The position numbers and the translations under genes are program-made. This document shows, one piece after another, positions 28,630 through 37,735 of a DNA stretch of 64,000 bases. Numbering within the stretch: position 1 is the stretch's first letter; every line of letters begins with the position of its first letter. The DNA is from Lachnospiraceae bacterium (GTDB taxonomy: Bacteria; Bacillota; Clostridia; Lachnospirales; Lachnospiraceae), in NCBI GenBank assembly GCA_017622875.1, contig JAGAQG010000012.1:1-64000 (forward strand). Reading direction: 5' to 3'. The notes under the pieces are model-generated. The model had not been told where the DNA came from. It saw only the letters and a program-made list of their open reading frames with translations, and ran no database searches.

Positions 28630-29364
28630 ATGAGCAATCAGGAAATTTTAGCAACCGTTGCAGGAGATGTGATCACTGCGGCAGATTTAAACGCATTTAT
28701 TCAGTCTATGCCAAAGGAACAACAGATGTATGCATCCAGCCCACAGTTCCGTCAGCAGATGTTAGAACAGCTGATCAACTGCCGTCTTTTTGCAAAATAT
28801 GCAGAAGAATTGAAATTAGATGAAACAGAAGAGTTCAAAACAATCTTAAACAATGCAAGAAAAGATATCCTTGCAAGCATGGGAATCGGTGAAGCAGTTC
28901 GCAATGTAGAAGTGACAGAAGAAGAACTGAAGGAATTCTACGAAGCAAACAAACAGCGTTTTGAAAAAGGTGCAACTGTCAGCGCGAAACACATTCTTGT
29001 AAAAGAAGAAGCAAAATGTCAGGAAATCTTAGAAGAAGTGATCGCTGGAAAAGCTTTTGAAGAAGCTGCACAGCAGTATTCTACATGCCCATCAGGACAG
29101 AAGGGCGGGGACCTTGGTGAATTTGGAAAAGGCCAAATGGTAAAAGAATTCGAGGAAGCGGCATTTGCAGCAGAAATCGGTCATGTGGTAGGACCAGTAG
29201 CTACACAGTTTGGCTATCATCTGATTAAAGTAGAAGCAAAGAATGAAGCAACAGTAGCAGCATTTGAAGAGGTAAAGGAACAGATTCGCAGAAATCTTCT
29301 TTCTCAGAAACAGAATCAGGCTTATGGAGCAAAGGTTGCAGAATTAAAAGCAAAATATATGTAA
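28630..29364 (+). CDS. Cytoplasmic parvulin-type peptidyl-prolyl isomerase
   Basis: This 244-residue folding helper has an N-terminal SurA/PrsA-like helical part (residues 1 to about 110) and a parvulin domain at about 115 to 210 (VSAKHILVKEEAKCQEIL, GGDLGEFGKGQMVKEFEEAAF, FGYHLIKV). Unlike PrsA it has no signal peptide or lipobox, so it should act in the cytosol. AAAGGAG nine bases before the ATG is the ribosome site and lies in the hairpin described for 28565-28627. Confidence 0.9.
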   Translation: MSNQEILATVAGDVITAADLNAFIQSMPKEQQMYASSPQFRQQMLEQLINCRLFAKYAEELKLDETEEFKTILNNARKDILASMGIGEAVRNVEVTEEELKEFYEANKQRFEKGATVSAKHILVKEEAKCQEILEEVIAGKAFEEAAQQYSTCPSGQKGGDLGEFGKGQMVKEFEEAAFAAEIGHVVGPVATQFGYHLIKVEAKNEATVAAFEEVKEQIRRNLLSQKQNQAYGAKVAELKAKYM

Positions 29365-29460
29365 AACTGGCATGGTTCAAAAGTTAAAAACTGGATATTT
29401 CAACAAAGCCAAATCTGGTATAAAGTATCTCCATGAAATTACTTTGAGGAGATGAAAGAC

Positions 29461-29979
29461 ATGATGAAACAGGACAGAAAAATTCAGTATCTTACTTTTA
29501 CCGGTATTCTGGCAGCAATGATTACATTGATGACAGCGTATGTGTGCCATATTCCGATCGGAACCAGCGGCGGTTACGTGCATTTTGGTGATGCACTGAT
29601 CTACATAGGAGCAGCATTGCTTCCAAAACCATATGCGATTGCAGCAGCAGTGCTCGGCGGTGGATTGGCGGATCTTTTGACAGCACCAATGTGGGCACCG
29701 GCAACGATGATCATCAAAGCATTGATCGTTCTTCCGTTTACCAGTAAAACACAGAAGCTTTTGAACGTAAGAAATATTGTGGCATTGTTTATCTGTGCGG
29801 CGATTACTTGCGTGGGATATTACCTTGCGGAATATTTCCTTTTTGGAACATGGGCAGTTTTCTTTGCATCCATTTTTCCAAATATGATTCAAGCATTAGG
29901 AAGCGGTATTTTCTTTGTGATCATTGCGGCAGCGTTGGAAAAAACACAGTTTAAAAACAGAATGTTCAATCGTGCATAA
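29461..29979 (+). CDS. ECF transporter S component
   Basis: This 172-residue membrane protein has about six hydrophobic segments and resembles substrate-capture (S) subunits of energy-coupling factor vitamin importers, with GTSGGYVHFGDALIYIGAALLPKPYAIAAA at about 35 to 64. S components share the EcfAAT energising module encoded elsewhere, and none is in this window. The ATG at 29452 abuts GAGGAG with no spacing; ATG 29461 sits nine bases after it and is preferred. The vitamin cannot be named, and no riboswitch is visible in the short leader. Confidence 0.85.
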   Translation: MMKQDRKIQYLTFTGILAAMITLMTAYVCHIPIGTSGGYVHFGDALIYIGAALLPKPYAIAAAVLGGGLADLLTAPMWAPATMIIKALIVLPFTSKTQKLLNVRNIVALFICAAITCVGYYLAEYFLFGTWAVFFASIFPNMIQALGSGIFFVIIAAALEKTQFKNRMFNRA

Positions 29980-30002
29980 ATCATAGAAAGTTGAACTTAT
30001 GA

Positions 30003-30034
30003 AAAAGGGTGTCCTTCAAACAGGACACCCTTTT
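30003..30034. terminator. Bidirectional terminator
   Basis: AAAAGGGTGTCCT (30003-30015) and AGGACACCCTTTT (30022-30034) are perfect complements around a six-base loop. It separates the ECF gene from the convergent fbp gene. Confidence 0.92.
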
Positions 30035-30049
30035 GTAATTCGTCAGTAT

Positions 30050-32044
30050 TTAGTTTTCGTGTGCTTCCGGTACAGCACCATTTCTGTATGCTTCCAGTAA
30101 AGCTAATAAGTCATCGATCTGTGACTGAAGTTCGCGTCCCTGATCTGTTTCAGAAATCTTCATACGAGCACCCATACGTTCAAATACGAGAGCGTCATTT
30201 GCGATATCGTGGTTATGGTAAATCGCATCATGACGTCCTGCAAATGGCTGATGGGAAACGATTCGGATGTTGTGGGAGTCGAAGATCAGCGTATAACCTG
30301 CGATACCACTGGTTGGCTGATAAGCCTTACAGAATCCGCCATCAATAACGATGAGTTTTCCGCTGCCTTTGATTGGGCTTTCCCCTTTCTTTGCCTTTAC
30401 AGGTACATGACCATTGATGATATGGCAGTGAGGACCATTCAATCCAAATTCTTTTAATACCTTATCACAGATTTCAGGGTCCTGATAAAGAGTATAGTAT
30501 GCATTTTTTGGTTCTACCCAAACGTCATCTATATCTGGAAGGAAGCGTCTTTCAAAAGTAGTCATGCGGTCGCGGCCAAATACAGGGCTGTTACGTCCGG
30601 TCCAAAGCCACCACATGAAATCAAGGCCATATTGTTTTTCCGGCGTACCGATACGGTCATAGGATGCTTTACGACAAAGCTGTTCTGCATAATCTAAAAA
30701 TTCTCTTCCTGAGCGCTCTTTACCGCCGATGGTGAAGGAAATCAGTTCACCTTCTTCTGTCATAGGAATGCTTCCGTGGTATAAGAGGTTGCCATTCTGA
30801 ATCTTATAAAGTCCGCCTTTGGAATATAAGAAACGGACATGTTTCTGTAGTTTTTCGCTCTGCTTAAAGGAGAGTGTCAACTGATCGATTACATGGCTTT
30901 CATCTTCCGTTAGTTCATATGGATTCTTTGGATCGATGGTAGGGAAATCACAATCTAAAAGTTCATATTCCTTACCATTTAAAGTGATTGTGCCTTTTTC
31001 ATAATCAATCATGTTTAACAAAAGACGGTCTTCCATGCCATATTCCGGGCGTCTTAAGATTTTCTGACCTTCCAGTTTAAATAAGATGATGGTGATCGCT
31101 TTGTACATACGGGCAGAGAGCAGTTTGTCTTTTTCTGTATATTCGTCTGCATCCGATCCTGTTAATTTTACATTGAAGCAGCTGGTATCACAGTCTTTGT
31201 ACACTTCGTTTGCAAAGATAGAGAGCGGACGAAGGGAAATACCGTAGCCTGTTTCGATGACATCCAGGTTATTATAGTGGATAGAGTTGGAAAGTACAGT
31301 AGCAACCAGCGTTCGGGAACCACGGGCAGCGCCCATCCAGAGAATATCGTGATTACCCCACTGAATATCGACACTGTGATGTTCACAAAGCTCATCCATA
31401 ACGATATCGGCACGAGGACCTCTGTCAAAAATATCTCCAACAATATGTAAATGGTCTACAGCAAGACGTTTAATCGCTTCGGCAATCGCAGTGATCACGT
31501 CATCCGCCTGTCTTGTATCAATAATGGATGTAACGATGTTTTCGTAGTAATCCTTTTTTTCCTGTTCTTCCTGATTAACATTCATCAATTCATTGATGAT
31601 ATAGGCATAGCTCTTTGGAAGTGCTTTACGAACCTTGGAACGGGTATATTTTCCGGCAACGTGTCGGCACAGACCAATGAGACGGTGGATGGTGATGCGA
31701 TACCATTCTTCCATATCTTCTGTTTCTTTTGCAATCAGTTCCAGTTTTTCTTCCGGATAATAGATTAAGGTTGCAAGCTCATCTCTGTCACGACGGGATA
31801 AGCTGTTTCCGTAAAGTTCATCCAGTTTTTCCTTAATGACACCGGAACAGGAATTTAAAATGTGCTGAAAAGCTTCGTATTCTCCATGGATATCGGAGAT
31901 GAAGTGCTCTGTTCCTTTTGGTAAATTTAAAATGGCCTGAAGGTTGACAATCTCTGTACCTGCGGCCTGAACAGTCGGATACTGTTTGGCGAGCAGCTGA
32001 AGATAATGCAGTTCCTCAGGTTTATAGTTCTTTCTTGATTTCAT
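30050..32044 (-). CDS. fbp: Fructose-1,6-bisphosphatase, class III
   Basis: This 664-residue enzyme removes the 1-phosphate from fructose 1,6-bisphosphate in gluconeogenesis. It has the calcineurin-like metal site motifs SDIHGEYEAFQ (Asp51, His53), GDIFDRGPRAD and WGNHDILWMGAARGS. The size matches the FBPase_2 family of Firmicutes. It is monocistronic on the minus strand, with GGGGGGAAAA before the ATG. Gluconeogenic use of sugars and the nearby YvcK homologue fit the same metabolic theme, but no shared regulatory site was found. Confidence 0.95.
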   Translation of the reverse strand: MKSRKNYKPEELHYLQLLAKQYPTVQAAGTEIVNLQAILNLPKGTEHFISDIHGEYEAFQHILNSCSGVIKEKLDELYGNSLSRRDRDELATLIYYPEEKLELIAKETEDMEEWYRITIHRLIGLCRHVAGKYTRSKVRKALPKSYAYIINELMNVNQEEQEKKDYYENIVTSIIDTRQADDVITAIAEAIKRLAVDHLHIVGDIFDRGPRADIVMDELCEHHSVDIQWGNHDILWMGAARGSRTLVATVLSNSIHYNNLDVIETGYGISLRPLSIFANEVYKDCDTSCFNVKLTGSDADEYTEKDKLLSARMYKAITIILFKLEGQKILRRPEYGMEDRLLLNMIDYEKGTITLNGKEYELLDCDFPTIDPKNPYELTEDESHVIDQLTLSFKQSEKLQKHVRFLYSKGGLYKIQNGNLLYHGSIPMTEEGELISFTIGGKERSGREFLDYAEQLCRKASYDRIGTPEKQYGLDFMWWLWTGRNSPVFGRDRMTTFERRFLPDIDDVWVEPKNAYYTLYQDPEICDKVLKEFGLNGPHCHIINGHVPVKAKKGESPIKGSGKLIVIDGGFCKAYQPTSGIAGYTLIFDSHNIRIVSHQPFAGRHDAIYHNHDIANDALVFERMGARMKISETDQGRELQSQIDDLLALLEAYRNGAVPEAHEN

Positions 32045-32230
32045 ATTAATTTTCCCCCCTGTTTGGACTGATCAAAGTCCATATCGTTTTCCCCTAACAA
32101 TAGTCTAAAATACAAGGCAGACAAAAGCAAGAAGAGAATTTTTGATTCTTAAGATTTTCATAAGCGCTATAAAAGAGGAAGGGAATTATGATATGATAAG
32201 AACAGAAAAGGACATAGAAAGGGAAAAGCT

Positions 32231-33412
32231 ATGCAGAAATTTACATATTATACACCGACACAGGTCGTGTTTGGAAAAGAAACAGAATTAGAAGCTGGAA
32301 AACTGATCAAAAAGTATGGCGGTACGAAGGCACTGATCGTTTATGGCGGAGGAAGTGTTGTTCGGAGCGGACTTTTGAACCGTGTGAAAGATGCACTTTC
32401 AGAGTCAGGAGTGGCTTTTGCTGAATGGGGCGGTGTCAAGCCTAATCCAAGACTTTCTCATGCACAGGCAGGTGCGGAATATGCGATTTCTGAAAAAGTG
32501 GATTTTGTATTGGCTGTGGGTGGCGGAAGCACCATTGATACTGCAAAGGGAATTGCTCATGGCGCAGCAAATCCGGGAACAGATCTTTGGGATATCTGGA
32601 CAAAGAAAGTACCTTTGGAAAAATCGCTGCCGGTAGGAATCATTTTGACGATTTCGGCTGCTGGAAGTGAGATGAGTGATTCGGCAGTGCTGACAAATGA
32701 AGAAATCGGCAAGAAGTCGAGACTTGGAACTGTGTTGAATCGTCCGCAATTTGCCATTATGAATCCGGAACTGACCTATACTTTGCCAAAGTACCAGATT
32801 GCATGTGGAATTGCGGATATCATGATGCATACATTGGAACGATATTTTATTCCGAATCAGCATAATCGAATGACGGATGAGATTGCAGAAGGACTTCTTA
32901 GAACAGTGATAGATAACGGAAGGATTGCTGTAAATGATGGGGCGGATTATGATGCCATGAGTGAAATCATGTGGTGTGGAAGCTTGTCGCACAATGATCT
33001 TACGGGACTTGGACGTGTGAAAGACTTTTCAGTACATAAATTCGGACATGCATTAAGTGCAAAATTTGATGTGGCGCATGGAGCCTCACTGACGACTATT
33101 TGGGGAGACTGGGCAAACTATGTTTATGAAAATGATCCGGAGAGATTTCAGCATTACGGAAAGGCTGTGTGGGGAATCGAAACAGAGGATGTAAAAGCGG
33201 CAGCCAGAGAAGCAATTGAACGTACGGTTTCTTATTTTAAAGAAATCGGTATGCCGACCTGCCTTTCAGAGTTGGGCGTAGGCATTCTGGACGAAGAAAC
33301 TTTAAAGAAGCTTTCTTTAGATGCGACGATGGGAGGCACCATAGAGCTTTCTCATATCAGAAAACTGAATGTTCAGGACGTTTATCAGATTTTTTGCATG
33401 GCAAATCACTAA
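32231..33412 (+). CDS. Iron-containing alcohol dehydrogenase (BdhA-like)
   Basis: This 393-residue oxidoreductase of the group III (iron) alcohol dehydrogenase family probably reduces an aldehyde during fermentation. The N-terminal half binds NAD(P), with VYGGGSVVRSGL and AVGGGSTIDTAKGIAHGA (around residues 97 to 114). The C-terminal half holds the metal ligands, with MMHTLERYF and GHALSAKFDVAHGASL. AAAGGGAAAAGCT precedes the ATG. It appears monocistronic; the exact alcohol is not determined by sequence. Confidence 0.92.
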   Translation: MQKFTYYTPTQVVFGKETELEAGKLIKKYGGTKALIVYGGGSVVRSGLLNRVKDALSESGVAFAEWGGVKPNPRLSHAQAGAEYAISEKVDFVLAVGGGSTIDTAKGIAHGAANPGTDLWDIWTKKVPLEKSLPVGIILTISAAGSEMSDSAVLTNEEIGKKSRLGTVLNRPQFAIMNPELTYTLPKYQIACGIADIMMHTLERYFIPNQHNRMTDEIAEGLLRTVIDNGRIAVNDGADYDAMSEIMWCGSLSHNDLTGLGRVKDFSVHKFGHALSAKFDVAHGASLTTIWGDWANYVYENDPERFQHYGKAVWGIETEDVKAAAREAIERTVSYFKEIGMPTCLSELGVGILDEETLKKLSLDATMGGTIELSHIRKLNVQDVYQIFCMANH

Positions 33413-33429
33413 AAATATTTGAAATGATA

Positions 33430-33457
33430 TTGACTTTGACGTTACGGAAAGTATTAT
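33430..33457 (+). promoter_or_regulatory. MerR-type promoter with dyad in spacer
   Basis: TTGACT (33430-33435) and TATTAT (33452-33457) surround a partial inverted repeat, CTTTGACGT and TACGGAAAG, in the spacer region. A dyad between the -35 and -10 boxes is typical of MerR-family autoregulation; the spacer as drawn is 16 bases, while an overlapping TTGACG gives other registers. Confidence 0.5.
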
Positions 33458-33484
33458 CCTTTGAATCACAGAGGAGGGAACGAC

Positions 33485-34246
33485 ATGGAATATAGTATCA
33501 AAGAATTATCAGAGCTTGCGGGAGTCAGTGCGCGGACTTTACGCTATTATGATGAAATCGGACTGCTTACCCCGTCAAGAGTAAATGGTGCGGGATATCG
33601 CTACTATGGAAAAAAAGAAGTGGCGATCTTACAGCAGATTTTATTTTACCGGGAGCGGGGACTGGAATTGAAAACCGTTCAAAAAATCATTTATGATAAG
33701 GATTTTGATATGCTGGAAGCCATGGAGGAACATCTTCTGGAACTGGAGAAGCAAAAAGCCGAGACAGAGGCTTTGATTCGGACAGTGAAAAAGACGATTC
33801 AGTCTATGAAAGGAGAATGCGAAATGAGTGATAAAGAAAAATTTCAGGCCCTGAAGGAGAAGAAAATCCGTGAAAATGAAGAGGCTTATGGAAAAGAAGC
33901 ACGTGAAAAATATGGTGATGAACAGGTCAGTGAATCGAACAGAAAAATGTTAGATATGACAGAAACACAGTGGGAGAGATTCATGGCGCTGGAAAAAGAA
34001 ATCTTAGAACGTCTGGAAACTGGAGTTAAGAACGGACTGACAGCTGACAGCGCGGAGGCGAAAGAAATCGTAACACTTCATAAAGAATGGCTGTGTATGA
34101 CCTGGAAGCAGTACAATGCGCAGGCACATAAAGGTGTCGCGGCGATGTATATTGCAGATGAACGATTTACAAAATATTATGATCGAAATGTAAAGGGCTG
34201 CGCAAAGCTTCTAAATGAAGCGGTACAGTTCTGGGTAGGAAAATAA
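33485..34246 (+). CDS. MerR-family regulator with TipAS domain
   Basis: This 253-residue regulator has an N-terminal MerR winged helix-turn-helix (YSIKELSELAGVSARTLRYYDEIGLLTPSR), a coiled-coil dimer helix (about 75 to 110) and a TipAS antibiotic-binding domain from about residue 120 (SESNRKMLDMTETQWERF and WLCMTWKQYNAQAHKGVAAMYIADERF). An upstream TTG start is possible, but GAGGAGGG at 33471-33478 fits ATG 33485. Relatives such as Mta and SkgA activate stress or drug genes when they bind a compound. The short-chain dehydrogenase nine bases downstream is likely a target in the same operon. Confidence 0.9.
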   Translation: MEYSIKELSELAGVSARTLRYYDEIGLLTPSRVNGAGYRYYGKKEVAILQQILFYRERGLELKTVQKIIYDKDFDMLEAMEEHLLELEKQKAETEALIRTVKKTIQSMKGECEMSDKEKFQALKEKKIRENEEAYGKEAREKYGDEQVSESNRKMLDMTETQWERFMALEKEILERLETGVKNGLTADSAEAKEIVTLHKEWLCMTWKQYNAQAHKGVAAMYIADERFTKYYDRNVKGCAKLLNEAVQFWVGK

Positions 34247-34255
34247 GGAGAATCT

Positions 34256-34963
34256 ATGAATTTTAAAAATAAAGTAGCAGTCATTACAGGCGGTGCTCAT
34301 GGTATCGGCAAAGCAATTGCAGAGGAATTTGCAAAAGAGGGTGCGAAGGTCTGCATTATTGATAAAGCAGAAGGAGAACATTTTGTAGGCGATATCAGTG
34401 ATAAAAATGTTTTGGAAACTTTTGCAGAGAAGGTCATAAAAAAATATGGAAAAATCGATTATCTGATCAACAATGCACTTCCGATCATGAAAGGCATCGA
34501 TGAGTGCACTTATGAAGAATTTCAGTATGCTTTAAGTGTAGGAGTGACAGCACCATTTTATTTGTCAAAATTATTTCTGCCATACTTTGGCGAGGGAGCA
34601 TCCATCATTAACATTTCCTCATCCCGTGATCGTATGAGTATGCCTCAGACCGAAAGCTACACTGCTGCAAAAGGAGGAATCGCAGCACTTACCCATGCAT
34701 TGGCGGTCAGCCTCTCAGGAAAAGTACGTGTAAATTCAATTTCTCCAGGCTGGATAGATACAGATTATACAGTTTATGAGGGGCCTGATGCATTTCAGCA
34801 GCCGGCAGGCAGAGTTGGAAATCCCTTGGATATTGCCAATATGGTGCTATTCCTTTGCTCAGATAAAGCAGGATTTATCACGGGAGAAAATATCTGCATT
34901 GATGGCGGCATGACAAAACAGATGATTTACCATGGGGATCATGGATGGAAGCTGGAAATCTAA
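34256..34963 (+). CDS. Short-chain dehydrogenase/reductase
   Basis: This 235-residue enzyme of the SDR superfamily has the cofactor motif TGGAHGIG at 11 to 18 and the catalytic Ser (121-123) with Tyr135 and Lys139 in YTAAKGG. The usual GGxGxxG spacing is present. The substrate is unknown. It starts nine bases after the MerR/TipAS gene with AAGGAG, so it is probably controlled by it. Its stop overlaps the stop of the convergent AraC gene by four bases. Confidence 0.9.
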   Translation: MNFKNKVAVITGGAHGIGKAIAEEFAKEGAKVCIIDKAEGEHFVGDISDKNVLETFAEKVIKKYGKIDYLINNALPIMKGIDECTYEEFQYALSVGVTAPFYLSKLFLPYFGEGASIINISSSRDRMSMPQTESYTAAKGGIAALTHALAVSLSGKVRVNSISPGWIDTDYTVYEGPDAFQQPAGRVGNPLDIANMVLFLCSDKAGFITGENICIDGGMTKQMIYHGDHGWKLEI

Positions 34964-36177
34964 TGCAGGATGCTGTTTTTGTATTCTGTCGGCGATTTTC
35001 CAATTAGTTTTTTAAATGTTTTCGTAAAATAGCAGATATCAGGGATTCCACAGTATTGTGCAATCGTCTGAATCTGCATATTTGTAGAATTTAATAAAAA
35101 TACAGCGTGTTCAATACGTTTGCCGGTCACATATTCAGTCAATGTGTGGCCGGTTTCTTTTTTGAATACAGTTGACAGGTAACTTGGATTTACATTGAGA
35201 AGCTTTGCCTGTGCACTTAAACTTAAATCAGCTGCTAAATCAGTGTCAATGTGGACAAGAACCTTTCTTACCAATGTTGAATATCCCTTTAAAGAATGGT
35301 TTCTTACAAGCAGTGTATATTTTCTGGCCATTTCTTTAACAAGTAAAGTAATACCGTTCTCCGAGGTTTGTAATTCAATCTTTCTTGCAAAGTGCGAAGA
35401 GAGGTGATCAATATGGACAGGATGAACAGCACCATTTTCAGCCGCTTTTCGAAGTAGAGTATTCATAATAATCGCATAATTTTTCGCGTTTCTGACTCGA
35501 TCTGCAAGTCGCAGTTCCGTCCCTTTAATATTGATCAAATTTACATACATTTCGATTTTATGAAGCTGACCATGAGATACAATTTGCAGAAATTCATTTT
35601 CAGAATTATATATCTGTTCGATTTGCTCCATGGAGTGAAAAAGTTCGTCAGAAGAGTAGGCGTATTTTTCTTCAGCCTCATGAATTGGCTCCAAATTATG
35701 AAGTTCTTTGATAGAAAATGCATCCATAGAACCCCAAAGCGTTGCGGCAAAGGTATTGATCAATGTAAACAGCATCGAAGAATCGGTAACAAGAGGGACT
35801 TTGTTGTAACAGTCACGAAAATGCGGATAAATTTCTGGGGAAATATGGAATTCCTGTGCTTTATCTAAAATCATATGTGTATCCCAGGGAACCAGTGTAT
35901 ATGGGCCAACCAAAAGACAACAGTTTCCCGGCTCCGGTAATCGAAGAATCAGATAATTAAAAAGAAATTCATCATAAGCCTTATAAATAATTTTTTCCTG
36001 ACAGGAACTGCAGAAATTTTTAATGTAATTTACATAATGAATTTCCGGATAAATGATTTTTCTGATTCCAAAATCATGAATTTCTGCATTTTCATAAGGT
36101 TCCTGTAAAAGAGATACATGCAGATGCATATTTTCTAAAATATTTTCTAAAAAATGAAGTTCAGACTGATACCACAT
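34960..36177 (-). CDS. AraC-family regulator, divergent from GPH-GH2
   Basis: This 405-residue regulator has an N-terminal sensor domain of about 280 residues, which contains a Cys-rich patch (NFCSSCQEK) and an unusual fold I do not recognise, and a C-terminal AraC double HTH (about 305 to 400). A longer frame begins at 36237, but GGAAAGG before ATG 36177 on the minus strand supports the shorter start. It is divergent from the GPH symporter and GH2 genes and probably activates them. The overall layout resembles the AraC gene at 40066-41262, so the two may be paralogues. Confidence 0.85.
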   Translation of the reverse strand: MWYQSELHFLENILENMHLHVSLLQEPYENAEIHDFGIRKIIYPEIHYVNYIKNFCSSCQEKIIYKAYDEFLFNYLILRLPEPGNCCLLVGPYTLVPWDTHMILDKAQEFHISPEIYPHFRDCYNKVPLVTDSSMLFTLINTFAATLWGSMDAFSIKELHNLEPIHEAEEKYAYSSDELFHSMEQIEQIYNSENEFLQIVSHGQLHKIEMYVNLINIKGTELRLADRVRNAKNYAIIMNTLLRKAAENGAVHPVHIDHLSSHFARKIELQTSENGITLLVKEMARKYTLLVRNHSLKGYSTLVRKVLVHIDTDLAADLSLSAQAKLLNVNPSYLSTVFKKETGHTLTEYVTGKRIEHAVFLLNSTNMQIQTIAQYCGIPDICYFTKTFKKLIGKSPTEYKNSILH

Positions 36178-36340
36178 AATCCTTTCCCTTCCATTATAAA
36201 TTAACTCTATTATTGTAGAAAATTTATAAAAAATCAAGAAAATATAAAAATATTACAAAAACAGTAAAAATAATCATCATGGAATACTTAAGAAATGAAT
36301 TAATATAGGAATATTAAAAATGATTCAAAGGAGAGTTATT

Positions 36341-37735
36341 ATGGGTAATGAAAAGAAACTCCGTCCTTTTGGATGGAAAGACAAAGTCGGTTATATGCTT
36401 GGAAACATTGGTAACGACTTTACATTTATTTTTGCCAGCTTATTCCTGACAGTATTCTATACAGACGTTTTAGGAATCAATGCAGGTCTTGTAGGAACCA
36501 TGTTCCTGGTTTCAAGAATTATAGACGCTTTTACAGATACAGCAATGGGACGTATCGCTGATAAAACGAAAGCAACGAAAAATGGTAAATTTAAACCATG
36601 GCTGCTTCGTGCATGCGGTCCGGTAGCACTTGCTTCCTTCTTAATGTATCAGACATTTTTAATGGATGCTTCCATGACAGTCAGAGTCATCTATATGTTC
36701 GTTACATACCTGTTCTGGGGAAGTATCTGCTATACAGCAATCAATATTCCATATGGATCTATGGCATCCGTTATGAGTGCTGAAGCGGATGACAGGGCTT
36801 CACTTTCTACATTCCGTGGCGTAGGTTCTTTAATTCCACAGGTTGTTGTCGGTGTTGTAATGCCGGGATTTCTTTATAAAACACTGGAAGATGGCACTAA
36901 AATTGCAAATGCAGAAATGTTCCCTAAAATTGCTTTGGTAATGTCAATTTTGGCAGCTGCATGTTATATCGCCTGTTATTTTATGTGTACAGAACGTGTG
37001 AAAGTGACAGAAAGCGCACAGAGTATCTCATTTAAGGATACTTTAAAAGCACTTGTTTCTAATAAGGCATTGATTGGTCTTGCAATTGTTTACATCTGCT
37101 TCCTCGGCGCCCAGATGCTGAACCAGACAATTAACAATTACATTTTTAAAGATTATTTTGCAAATACAATGGGCCTGACAGTAATGAATGCTGCAGGTAT
37201 CGCACCGGCCCTCATTCTTGCACCATTGGCAGTGCCTCTTGCCCGTAAGTTTGGCAAGAAAGAATTAGGTATTTTTGCTGCTGTTTCCGGTGCAGTTGCA
37301 TTTTTCTTATTATTCATTTTAAGAACAAGCAATATGTGGCTGTATGTAGTAATCAATATTGTAGGTCTTCTTGGATTTGGTTTATTCAACCTGATTATTT
37401 GGGCTTTTGTAAGCGATGTTATTGACGACCAGGAAGTTCGTACCCATGTGCGTGAAGATGGTACGATTTATGCAGTATGCTCTTTCGCACGTAAACTTGG
37501 ACAGGCAATTGCCAGTGCACTTGGCGGATGGTCTTTGGCATGGATTGGATACGTAGAAGGCTCTGTTGTAGGACAGTCACCAGATGTATTAAATGGTATT
37601 TACAATATCGCAACATTAGTTCCTGCGATTCTGTATTTAATCGTTGGTCTGAGCCTTGTATTCATTTATCCGCTCAGCAAAAAGAAAGTTGCTGAAAATA
37701 CTGCTGAATTAAAAGCAAGAAAAGGTGAAATCTAA
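36341..37735 (+). CDS. GPH-family sugar:cation symporter
   Basis: This membrane carrier of 464 residues has about 12 hydrophobic segments of the GPH family (KDKVGYMLGNIGNDFTFIFA; DAFTDTAMGRIADKTKATKNGKFKPWLLRA). An ATG at 36320 lies before the AAAGGAG site; ATG 36341 is correctly spaced. It likely imports the beta-glycoside cut by the GH2 enzyme, which begins at the last base of this gene (ATGA-type overlap). Confidence 0.92.
   Translation: MGNEKKLRPFGWKDKVGYMLGNIGNDFTFIFASLFLTVFYTDVLGINAGLVGTMFLVSRIIDAFTDTAMGRIADKTKATKNGKFKPWLLRACGPVALASFLMYQTFLMDASMTVRVIYMFVTYLFWGSICYTAINIPYGSMASVMSAEADDRASLSTFRGVGSLIPQVVVGVVMPGFLYKTLEDGTKIANAEMFPKIALVMSILAAACYIACYFMCTERVKVTESAQSISFKDTLKALVSNKALIGLAIVYICFLGAQMLNQTINNYIFKDYFANTMGLTVMNAAGIAPALILAPLAVPLARKFGKKELGIFAAVSGAVAFFLLFILRTSNMWLYVVINIVGLLGFGLFNLIIWAFVSDVIDDQEVRTHVREDGTIYAVCSFARKLGQAIASALGGWSLAWIGYVEGSVVGQSPDVLNGIYNIATLVPAILYLIVGLSLVFIYPLSKKKVAENTAELKARKGEI

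Noticed and set aside
32062..32081. Short dyad TGGACT...AGTCCA upstream of fbp as an operator
   Set aside because: Only six base pairs and not placed on a recognisable promoter; chance is likely.
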